This document shows, one piece after another, positions 8,821-15,608 of a stretch of 15,608 bases of DNA (within the stretch, counting starts at the first letter, position 1; the number at the start of each line of letters is the position of its first letter). The notes below the pieces were generated by a model. That model ran no database searches. It was given only the letters and a program-made list of their open reading frames with translations, and was not told the origin of the DNA. Source of the stretch: Larix sibirica (lineage: Eukaryota > Streptophyta > Pinopsida > Pinales > Pinaceae); NCBI GenBank assembly GCA_004151065.3, contig NWUY0300003854.1, positions 8,623-24,230 of the forward strand, read 5' to 3'. The position numbers and the translations under genes were made by a program.

Positions 8821-9902
8821 TTTATACTAAACAACATTAAATTTTATGTGATTATAATGTCCTCTCTTTATGCTACAATAAATAAAAGACTATTAATGGT
8901 AATTACTCAATAATATTTTGATGGAAATAATACATTTATGTAATAAAACTCCAAATTTTGGGAGTTATAGTGCATCAAATATCTTAGATTTTGCATTTAT
9001 TCCATCTTCACCCCAAATTTGGGCTTGTAAAATTTGATTTATGCATATGTACACTGCTATTCCTATACATACCAAGATTAAAACAAAATAAGACACATAG
9101 TCAAGGCTTTCCACCATGATCCCATTAATATAAACCATAGTTTGAGACAATATCACCTTAACTATAAAACAAAACCACATTGACACATACACCCAAAACA
9201 AACCATAAACACATTTCATAAATTTAAACAAAGGATCGGTGGCATAAAATTATGCACCTCTTTGAACTAATCAAGCTACATTCCTCTTCTATGTAAACCA
9301 TGGAGTGCTACTTTACAAGGAATTTTGTTAAGTACTCCAAGCTATGACATATTGATTTTTTAAAGAGATCCACGACTCGCTTCTCTTATTTATAGACCTT
9401 GTACATTGCAACTGACTTCTATAGGGCAATTTATTGTGTCTTTGTTTTTTAGACATTAACCAAATCCATCCATTAGATAAGAATAATTTTCCTTAGTAAC
9501 TTTTGTTGTGTTTTGGATTAAGAATTCTATCTGAGGTAGGCTACTACGTACATGAGCTACTAGGCTAGCTAGTCGAGGCCATAAAGGCCTTGAATAATTC
9601 CTTGGTTTTGAATTGATTATCTTTGCCAAGCTTCTACACTTGTCATGACGCTAGTGTGTAGATAAAATTCCATGCTTAAGTTACCCATGCTCAGTTATAT
9701 AAATGATATAGGTCAATAGAACTCATTGCACATGCCGTAATCGCCCATAGTTGCTTGCTTAAGAAACCTTTCTTCCATAAGTGAAGAATGATGTTGATAT
9801 GGGGTGACAAGATGAATCTCCTTAGTATAATGTTTTCAAACGTCCTCAAGGTAGTGTTGCCTAACCATGGAGATTTTTGGTGAACCACATCTCCATACAA
9901 TA
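8821..9902. other. No supported gene
   Basis: This AT-rich stretch lies between repeat copy B and the LINE 3' end. Two minus-strand open frames are present. One, at 9231-8965 (88 codons), is hydrophobic and has no motif I know. The other, at 9900-9691 (69 codons, containing LWKKGFLSKQLW), abuts the LINE end. Neither has a supportable identity. A GC-richer patch at 9535-9600 has short palindromic words but no clear element. Confidence 0.45.
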
Positions 9903-10167
9903 TTTTTTTAACACAAATGGATAGAGATTATATTAAAAAGAAGGATTGTGGCAGAGCCAAATAGTATGAGGTTACAACAAATTTATTGTTCTCACAAGAG
10001 TCTGAAGATATTGAACCAAAATTGACAAGGAAATAATACTCTTCCCACAGAGTTGCTTCTATCCTTACAAAATTACAGTTGTTGCAATAAATCTTTATAA
10101 ACTGTCCTATTACATATTTGCATTTGTAAAACATAACAAATTTATAAGAGTGACTACGAAAAAAGGC

Positions 10168-10660
10168 TTACTGTGTCTGTGGAGTTGTCTCTCCTTGATC
10201 TTCGTTAACTTCCATTGGGGTTTCAAAGGGTTCGACTACATTATCTTCATTCCAATTGTACAGTTGGGAGGCAACCGAAACCACAGTACTATAGACATCA
10301 TCTGATGGGACTTGGGGAGGAAATTGGGGTGCCAAACACTCCAGTTGACCACCTTGTGCTCTAACTAACCCTTCTATTTCCTCTATTTTGTTCCTTAAAA
10401 ACTCAAATTGTTGAGTTTGAGAGGTCTTATACTTGAGAAGTAACTTGATGGAGACCTTCAAATTGTCTTACGAAGATGTGTATGACTCGTCTCACTTTGA
10501 CAATGTCACAAGCATGCCCATTAGGGCATCGATTTCGATCTACCATTGCATAATTGAACAGGGAAGAAATAAAAAGGAAGGGGTTGAGATTCCGAAGTGG
10601 AAGATCGGCTCGCAAAACCACACTCGAGTGCTCCGGAAGCTCAGCTCCCAAAACCACACT
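10168..10660 (-). pseudogene. Coiled-coil ORF downstream of LINE RNase H, nearly intact
   Basis: Two overlapping minus-strand frames give one continuous-looking protein. The first runs from 10657 to 10427 and contains CPNGHACDIVKVRR and FEGLHQVTSQ. A frame change near 10430-10445 then leads into the second, 10461-10168. That frame has a helical segment (QFEFLRNKIEEIEGLVRAQG), a proline-rich stretch (PQFPPQVPSDD) and an acidic, Thr/Gln-rich end (EVNEDQGETTPQTQ) before TAA. The single shift makes it the least damaged coding stretch in the element. It follows RNase H with no poly(A) or duplication between them, so it may be a third ORF of the LINE, or coding sequence captured at its 3' end. I do not recognise the family. 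Confidence 0.5.
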
Positions 10661-10665
10661 CTAGT
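10594..10665 (-). repeat. 36 bp tandem duplication, in frame
   Basis: Units 10594-10629 and 10630-10665 are 36 bp each and clearly related. They share AAAACCACACTC and a GCTC core. Because 36 is a multiple of three, the duplication preserves frame; in the frame of the downstream ORF it gives a 12-residue repeat (VVLGAELPEHSS then VVLRADLPLRNL). It lies at the N-terminal edge of that ORF. Confidence 0.75.
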
Positions 10666-11262
10666 TCCCCTATCGATCCCAACAAAGGGTGTTCGAACAC
10701 CATCACCACTTAAATATGTTAAATATGGTAGGAATGATAGCATAAGGGAATGAATTCATTATTCCACACTTGTCCATATTAATGCAAGGGATGGTAGTAA
10801 ATCCTCTCATAGGTTCACAAATTTGTATGTGTACAAAGGAGGCTATGCGAATTAATTTGGCATGGATGTCAATTAAATCATCTCACCACTTGTTCATAAC
10901 GATATTGAAATTGATGTTGTGTTTATAACTTCGGCGATCAATCATGGAATGTGACTTTGAAATATGACCCCCCCTTTTTGTTCTAGGAATCCTTGTGGAA
11001 GCATGGATCCTTTATTTTCCATGGCATCTGCTTCGGAATTTAGATTCCAAAGGATGTGATAAAAGTCAAGAGATTGATATTTCTTAACAAAAATATGAAT
11101 CCTAGCCATTATTTTGCTAAGAGGGGAAGAGTGGGCTTGGTTTGAACTACGCAATGGCCTAGTAACCACTCTAGAGTTCCCAGTGATGATTGTTGAGATT
11201 ATTACTTTTCCTCACATCAATTTTGGACCTTGGTACAATGCCAAGGGATCTGCTATACTATT

Positions 11263-11399
11263 GGTTTCTAGTCCTAACCCCCAGGCAAAGATTATTTCTT
11301 GTTAGGATATAGGTGTGGGATATAGTTTCCTAGGGGTTAGGACAAGAAACCGATGATGTTATTTATTTTTCTAACCCCCAGGCACCTATATACCACACC
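11263..11399. repeat. Inverted duplication inside an 85 bp insertion
   Basis: A 40 bp segment at 11312-11351 is the reverse complement of a sequence whose two halves lie on either side of it. 11263-11285 matches one half (21 of 23) and 11371-11399 the other (25 of 29). The two flanking halves share CTAACCCCCAGG (11274-11285 and 11371-11382), so they look like a 12 bp target duplication around an 85 bp insert (11286-11370) that itself contains an inverted copy of the target. Confidence 0.75.
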
Positions 11400-11416
11400 T
11401 TCTATCCCTGTATTTC

Positions 11417-11432
11417 CTTTCAATGCTCCATC
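11417..11432. repeat. SINE target-site duplication, left copy
   Basis: CTTTCAATGCTCCATC here and CTTTCGATGCTCCATC at 11646-11661 differ at one base of 16. Read on the minus strand each encodes the RNase H start (DGA-S/L-K), confirming that the SINE split one codon string. Confidence 0.88.
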
Positions 11433-11579
11433 GTGTTTTTCATGTGGTTCACGCCTCTATCATTCAAGAGGCCACTACATCCACGGTACTTCCCTGTTAC
11501 ACCATGACGCATGTGGAGAGGTTGAACATAGTCGGAATTGTAGGGGCTCAACAACAAGAGCATCATATGTCACTTACAA

Positions 11580-11590
11580 GGAATTGAACC
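11580..11590 (-). promoter_or_regulatory. SINE box B (Pol III internal promoter)
   Basis: GGTTCAATTCC on the minus strand, one base from the box B consensus, about 26 bp after the box A-like segment at 11617-11634. The spacing fits a tRNA-derived promoter. Confidence 0.75.
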
Positions 11591-11616
11591 CAGGTGGGGA
11601 GGTTATCAATCAGTAC

Positions 11617-11634
11617 TCCCAACCACCCGAGCTA
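11617..11634 (-). promoter_or_regulatory. SINE box A (Pol III internal promoter)
   Basis: TAGCTCGGGTGGTTGGGA on the minus strand matches the tRNA D-arm box A pattern (TRGCNNARNNGG with small differences). Confidence 0.7.
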
Positions 11635-11645
11635 CATCCAATGGA

Positions 11646-11661
11646 CTTTCGATGCTCCATC
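11646..11661. repeat. SINE target-site duplication, right copy
   Basis: CTTTCGATGCTCCATC, partner of 11417-11432 (15 of 16). Confidence 0.88.
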
Positions 11662-13380
11662 ATATAAGTGGATATGTTGTTTTTGTATATTTCTCCAATT
11701 TGCAAATTCTTGGGGATCCATTCTTAACATCCAAGAGAGGTCTTGTCCCGATCGCTTGCTTGTTGGATTGTATTTTGGACTCCTGTGGCTAATAATGTCT
11801 TGAAGATATATTTTCTCATGTGTATCTAGTTGGGTCAATCGCAAGTTTTTTATGCCTCTAGCTTTAACAACTTCATCCATTAGACATCGAGCAATCATGG
11901 TTGTTTTGTACTCAATTTTTTTTCATCTCTAAATATGAGTTTGTGTCATGCTATCCAAATTTTCCAGCAAAGGAACTTTGGAAGGGCCATCCAAGCATGA
12001 TTTATGAGATTTTTCCCTTTAAAGGACCCATGATATTGATTTTTCCAAATTATTAACATATCATTCTAGCTTGTGGGGTGAGAATACATACCATCCAGAA
12101 CACCAAGAGCTACCTTCCATACCTTTAAGGAAAATCTACATTCCATAAATAAATGATGTGTAGATTATTCCATTTCATGACAAAGACGACAACAAGATGG
12201 GCATTGTATTCCTCTTCTTTTGATATTTTTAGAGGTCAAGATTTTATTGTGAATAATTGCCCAACATAAAATGTTTACTCTTGGTATCTCGTCTCCTTTC
12301 CATATGTATTTCCATATTTTTTATGTCAAGAGAGGAGACTTTTCTTTTAATAGGTGTTCATACCTTGCTTTAACTGTATATTTGGATCCTAGATTTCCCT
12401 AGACTTGCTCATCAAGGGCATGTAAATTGATACACGCTGCTCCTTTTAAGAGTTTGAGGATTTCGGTGTATTGAACTTTTAAGTGAACTAGAGTTTCAAT
12501 GTCTTTCTAACCATGCTAATCACCAATCTCGTTATCCCAATCCGAGATGTCAAATATGGAACTAATTCCCATGTCAATTAACCATATCCTAATTAACTTC
12601 GCTAAGAACATTGTTTTTTCCCAATTTTTCTTTTCCTTCAATCCTGCCATCCCATGTGCTCACTTTTTTCCCATTACCACCTGACCAATATAGTTGTTTT
12701 ATTATTAGAGGGGTTGCTTCTCTACATATTTTCCAAATAGGTGATCCTCCTCGTTTCCATTACAGGTGTTCCCAGTTTTGAATTCTTCGAGTGTGGAATT
12801 ATTTCATGCAAAGGGCATTTCTCCACCATTCAGAGCCACCAAAAACAAGGTTCCACACCAGCTTAACACCCAAGGAAATATTAACCAATTTGGGATCTTT
12901 GATTGCGAGACCTCCTTTCTCTAGCTTGGCACGAACAATGTTCTAGTTTACTAGATGGTAAATTTTAGAATTTGATTTCCCTCCTTGCCACTTTAATTTT
13001 CTAATTTTTTTATAATTTGTTCCATGACACCTATTGGAGCAAGGGGAGAGCAATACATTGATATATTGGGAGGGTTGAGAGAGTAACCTTGATCAAGATG
13101 ATTTTACCTATGGGATTGAGCCATTGCGATCCCCAAGAGAGCATTGTTTTTTTAATATTTTGTAAGATGTGTTTTCAGTCTGTTGAACTTTATTGACCAA
13201 TTGAAATTGGCATACCAAGTTACTCGAAGGATTTCCAATCAATATATTACGAGAAGCCAAAGATTTTTTCTATATTTCTTATAAGGGAGGGGGGGCAGTT
13301 CCAACTATAGAGTTGGATTTTTCCCTTGTTGACAAGACCAAGGTATTTTTTAAGGATTCTAATAGTATACCTAAGTATAG
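11646..13380 (-). pseudogene. LINE ORF2 fragment: end of reverse transcriptase, linker and zf-RVT
   Basis: ORF2 of L1-type LINEs supplies endonuclease and reverse transcriptase; only its rear half is here. Minus-strand traces in order: the reverse transcriptase end near 13310-13200 (WNCPP, IEKIFGFS, LGMPIS); the segment SWGSQWLNPIGKIILIKVTL at about 13140-13080; KLKWQGGKSNSKIYHLVN then a stop near 12949, followed by LEKGGLAIKDPKLVNISLG; the zf-RVT lead-in KIWKYIWKGDEIPRVNILCW near 12300; the zinc-binding cluster CPSCCRLCHEME with STHHLFMEC near 12210-12135. It then runs open for 88 codons (11898-11632) into the RNase H start. The stops include W-to-TAG and R-to-TGA type changes. Adjacent frames are used at several points, so frameshifts are present. 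Confidence 0.82.
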
Positions 13381-13620
13381 TATTCTAGGCGATTATTTTG
13401 GATTGAAAAAATCATATATATAGATAGGTAGGAGAATATTAAATATGAAACATACAATTTACTACTAAAAATTGTAAATTTTGGCGAATATTACAATGAA
13501 AAAACATATTTTATGTAAATATAGGCGATATTAGAGACTAAAAATGACCAAATAACGAATTNCCCACTCTTGTTTGTATGGTTTTGACTTGTACCCTACT
13601 TATGTTTTATGTGACTCTTA
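13381..13620. other. AT-rich spacer with repeated GGCGA words
   Basis: No gene. GGCGATTATT (13388), GGCGAATATTA (13483) and GGCGATATTA (13524) repeat at uneven spacing, as subterminal motifs of some DNA transposons do, but I find no terminal inverted repeat. Base 13562 is an N. Confidence 0.35.
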
Positions 13621-13672
13621 TTTTTATTTTATACTTTTTATTTTTATTTTTTATTTTTTATTTTTATTTTTG
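13621..13672. repeat. T/A low-complexity tract
   Basis: Repeated TTTTTATTTTT units. The plus-strand frame 13574-13885 reads through it and is not supported as a gene. Confidence 0.8.
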
Positions 13673-14049
13673 GTGTGTTTTGGCTACCGAACAACATCGG
13701 TGCGTTTGGTAGTCGGGAACACCATAACAGGGTTAAATAAAAAATATTACCAAATTGAAAAACCTATTGTTACCATCTCTGTAGAGCTTTTGACCCCCGG
13801 AGCACCAATGTCATACCTTCCCTACTCAATCGCCCCGCCATCCATGCTCCACATGGTGGCATTGCTCACTTCCATTGCTTGCTGAGTGGATTTTGAATTT
13901 TTCCAAACGATGGGAAAATTTTCAAATTTGGTATACATCGCTACTATGCCTCCTCGATGCGCAAGTGACAAGGTAAACTATTTGTTACCTCCTACTTTTA
14001 ATTTTATAGTGGATTAAAATTTCAAATTGAGCTTTATTTTCCCTTTAAT
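13673..14049. other. Spacer without a supported gene
   Basis: A weak hairpin, CTACCGAAC (13684-13692) against GTTTGGTAG (13704-13712), is present. The rear half of the 103-codon plus frame (to 13885) has no recognised motif. Nothing else is visible. Confidence 0.4.
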
Positions 14050-14109
14050 TAAAAAACATTCAAAAAACTTGCGCGGTGCATTCAAGCCGTCTGACTCATA
14101 CCGCCTAGC

Positions 14110-14139
14110 GGTGCCCCCTGTAAATTTACAGGGTGCACC
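14110..14139. repeat. 30 bp palindrome
   Basis: The inner 18 bp CCCTGTAAATTTACAGGG (14116-14133) is a perfect palindrome. It is flanked by GGTGCC and TGCACC, which extend it to 30 bp with one mismatched pair. Confidence 0.9.
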
Positions 14140-14738
14140 ATGACCGGTGCCTTTGTGTATGAAACGCTCCATAACAACGATGTGCTATAATGTGCATAAT
14201 GCATTGCTAAACTATATTAAAAAAACTCACAACCGTAACCGGTGCGCATTGTAAACACGAATGCACCGTATTTACGATGCGCTAACGTATAACCGGCACA
14301 CCAATATCTCATTAAAAATTATAAATTTCACAAAGAGATGCTTCTACTATGGTGTGCTATATTAATACATGCGCACTACTACCAGTGCGATGACGTGTCC
14401 ACAATGCACCAGTGCATCCTATTGACGGAAGTATTGTTGAACTAAACATATTAAACAAAAATTCACAACCTTAACCGGTTCACATCGTAAACGAGAACGC
14501 ACTAATTTTACAATACACTAACGTGTAGCAGGATCATCGTTATCCCTAAAAAATGATAAAACCAACATAGAACCTCTCCTATTATAATGCACTCTATTAA
14601 TACTTGTGCATAGTTTGATGTGATGGTGTGTGTACAATGCACCGATGCTTCCTATTGATGGACACACTGCCAAACTAAACGTATTTAAAAAAATTACACG
14701 CTAACCAATGCACTTATATATTTTAGGGCGCCATTTTT

Positions 14739-14763
14739 GGTGCTCTTGTGTTACAAGAGCACC
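14739..14763. repeat. Perfect hairpin, 11 bp arms, 3-base loop
   Basis: GGTGCTCTTGT at 14739-14749 is the exact reverse complement of ACAAGAGCACC at 14753-14763, with loop GTT. Confidence 0.92.
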
Positions 14764-14780
14764 GTTCGTTGTGCGTGACT

Positions 14781-14938
14781 ATAATTTGGACACACACTAG
14801 TCAAATTCATTTATTTTGAGAAAAAAATATTATTTGATGTTAATAAATAATATGCTCATTTAATGAAATATTTAATGTTTTGTATGTCTATTTATCAGAC
14901 TAATCAATGTTATCTATTATCAGAGACATTAGCAGAGA
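14781..14938. other. AT-rich stretch upstream of the PMD-like ORF
   Basis: Low-complexity A/T with no motif I can assign. It separates the palindromic array from the coding-like region. Confidence 0.4.
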
Positions 14939-15608
14939 GAGGTTGATCAGCAGCAGCAGGAACAAGTTGACTAGTACAACTTTCTGCACGAATGGGAGAT
15001 GAGATAGAAAGAGATGGATTTGTACGCTTGCCCCATTACTAATCAAATAGGACACCTTTTAACGATTATTGTCCTCCTGGAGTTCTTTCAGGAGGTTACA
15101 TCCCTCAAGGGAAACTTTGATTTGTTGTCGCAGTTGATCCTTCATTGGGATCATCATAGGCATTCATTTCGTTTTGGTCCCAATCAGCGGTTCCATCCCA
15201 TCGAGGAGGACATATACTTCATCAGTGGGCTATCCAAGAGAGGGGAGGACTTTCCCTAGTTCCCTGATGTGCTAGCTAGTGTTACAAGAGAGATTCAACT
15301 CGCTTACTCTCAGAGATATATCAGTGACCATGTCACTGATCCTATTGATTTTCAGGAGCACGGTGTACATCTAAATATTTCTACTTTTGGTGCAGAGGAG
15401 GTTAGGTTCCTCTCACTGTTGGTGACAACCATCGTGCACCTCACCAATGATGGGCAGTGCATTAGTTGTGCTCTTTTATTTTATGTAGATTCTTTAGTGT
15501 TGAGACCTAGATGTATTAGGTGGTCCACCAATTTTTTGTGGCAATTTTGTTTTTCTTTGGATCGATGTTGTGCACAGATTGATGGGAGGGTCAACTTCCC
15601 TTTTGGTT
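14939..15608 (+). pseudogene. Plant mobile domain-like ORF, 5' part, three in-frame stops, runs off the window
   Basis: One frame carries coding sequence from about 14939 to the edge: an acidic, Gln-rich start (EVDQQQQEQVD), TAG at 14972, YNFLHEWEMR, TAG at 15005, and 81 open codons from ATG 15014. TAG follows at 15257, then 116 open codons to 15608. The part GNFDLLSQLILHW, HSFRFGPNQRFHPIEEDIYF and ISGLSKRGEDF has the layout of the N-terminal part of the plant mobile domain (LL..L...W, a T/S-F strand, P..ED...I.GL...G). PMD proteins occur as host genes such as the MAIN family and inside transposons; their biochemical role is not well defined. All three stops are TAG, and no frame change is needed. 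A host gene with sequencing errors is possible but less likely than a recent pseudogene or silenced element gene. Confidence 0.55.

Larger units (their letters stand above)
10942..11432 (-). pseudogene. LINE RNase H domain, 3' part
   Basis: RNase H cleaves RNA in RNA-DNA hybrids and in plant LINEs is fused after zf-RVT. After the SINE the frame resumes with DGALKGNTGIEG (the D-G-A-x-x-G-N start of the fold, first catalytic Asp present). The segment following it is disrupted by an 85 bp insertion (11286-11370). Downstream the 75-codon frame 11169-10942 is well preserved (SKIMARIHIFVKKYQSLDFY, then LNSEADAMENKG). Two catalytic positions look lost: the segment expected as NQAE reads NQ-stop, and the expected GDS motif reads GNSRVV near 11164-11181. 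The last Asp (NSEAD, 11023-11040) remains. The domain is certainly non-functional. Confidence 0.75.
11433..11645 (-). mobile_element. tRNA-derived SINE inserted in the LINE RNase H
   Basis: A 213 bp element in minus orientation flanked by a 16 bp duplication. Its head has RNA polymerase III internal promoter boxes typical of tRNA-derived SINEs: box A-like TAGCTCGGGTGGTTGGGA (11617-11634 reversed) and box B-like GGTTCAATTCC (11580-11590 reversed; consensus GGTTCGANTCC, one change). The start GGATGTAGCTC resembles the plant Au SINE head; that family assignment is from memory and tentative. The 3' end lacks a long poly(A), ending in GAAAAACAC. It has no coding capacity and depends on LINE reverse transcriptase for movement. 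It is younger than the LINE it sits in. Confidence 0.85.
9903..13380 (-). mobile_element. 5'-truncated L1-type LINE with RNase H domain
   Basis: The element reads from about 13380 to a poly(A) at 9904-9909 (T on this strand). In order it holds the end of the reverse transcriptase, the linker region, zf-RVT, RNase H, a further coiled-coil ORF and a 3' tail with TTTTTAATATAAT (9927-9939 reversed). The front part of the element (ORF1, endonuclease and most of the reverse transcriptase) is missing, as expected for 5' truncation during target-primed reverse transcription. Many stops and frameshifts make it inactive. A weak candidate duplication, CATACAAT, occurs at 9894-9901 and 13451-13458; if real it would put the 5' border near 13450. 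The 5' border is therefore uncertain by about 70 bp. Confidence 0.8.
14050..14780. repeat. Tandem array of about 232 bp, rich in GGTGC/GCACC and palindromes
   Basis: Units begin near 14209, 14440 and 14673 (spacings 231 and 233). Shared landmarks in order are an AACTAAAC/ATATTAA start, CACAACCNTAACCGGT, CGTAAAC-like, CTAACGTRTA, CTATTAATAC, GTCC/GTACAATGCACC and CCTATTGAYGG. The third unit is truncated after about 45 bp, and the stretch before 14209 is a related or partial unit. GGTGC or GCACC words are dense from 14060 to 14765. Two strong hairpins bracket the array (14110-14139 and 14739-14763). No coding function. Confidence 0.8.

Noticed and set aside
8965-9231. 88-codon hydrophobic minus-strand frame as a membrane protein gene
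   Set aside because: Hydrophobic frames are common antisense to AT-rich DNA; no homologous motif, and no support from context.
11570-11640. A genuine tRNA gene
   Set aside because: Box A and box B are present but the acceptor and anticodon arms do not pair as a tRNA, and flanking duplications show a SINE.
11594-11803. Plus-strand open frame of 69 codons
   Set aside because: It is antisense to the LINE and SINE sequence.
9894-13458. CATACAAT as the LINE target-site duplication
   Set aside because: Only 8 bp, AT-rich, and the implied 5' border lies about 70 bp beyond the last coding trace; kept only as a weak candidate.
13562-13562. N base as a sign of an assembly gap
   Set aside because: A single ambiguous base with no change in sequence character around it; probably just an uncertain call.
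13574-13885. 103-codon plus-strand ORF
   Set aside because: Its first half is the T/A low-complexity tract and the rest has no recognisable motif.

Overview
The window looks like intergenic nuclear DNA from a large, repeat-rich plant genome, AT-rich throughout, with no intact gene that I can support. The evidence is a decayed plant L1-type LINE (non-LTR retrotransposon) with a zf-RVT domain and a fused RNase H domain, a tRNA-derived SINE, a fragment resembling the plant mobile domain (PMD), and several 5'-truncated retroposons. Protein-coding traces are all broken by stops and frameshifts. The style, with old diverged elements, LINE ORF2 carrying RNase H and long AT-rich filler, makes me favour a gymnosperm, probably a conifer. 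That is an inference, not something the sequence proves.

Layout. 5-513: higher-order tandem array (143-198 bp blocks, 343 bp period). 858-1281: five copies of an 85 bp minisatellite. 1440-2811 (+): long decayed ORF of unknown family, ending in a coiled coil and followed by a retroposon-like 3' end near 2917-2950. 3178-4413 (copy A) and 6115-8820 (copy B): two diverged direct copies of one unit. Copy B holds a minus-strand 1.28 kb retroposon (6231-7511) with a poly(A) tail and a 13 bp target-site duplication. Copy A preserves the matching empty site. 4977-5722 (+): another decayed coiled-coil ORF with its own retroposon-like 3' end and (TG)n tract. 8821-9902: no supported gene.

9903-13380 (-): a 5'-truncated LINE. 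In its reading direction it runs from the end of the reverse transcriptase through zf-RVT and RNase H to a further coiled-coil ORF and a 3' poly(A) end. Its RNase H region was hit twice: by a 213 bp tRNA-derived SINE (11433-11645, 16 bp duplication) and by an 85 bp insertion containing an inverted copy of its own target.

14050-14780: a roughly 232 bp tandem repeat rich in GGTGC/GCACC and in palindromes. 14939-15608 (+): the start of a PMD-like ORF with three TAG stops, running off the right edge.

The genes do not form a working pathway; the window is a layered record of retroposition, tandem duplication and decay. The most interesting points are the repeated association of coiled-coil, acidic-tailed ORFs with retroposon 3' ends, the nested insertions with readable target sites, and the palindrome-rich array beside the PMD-like gene.
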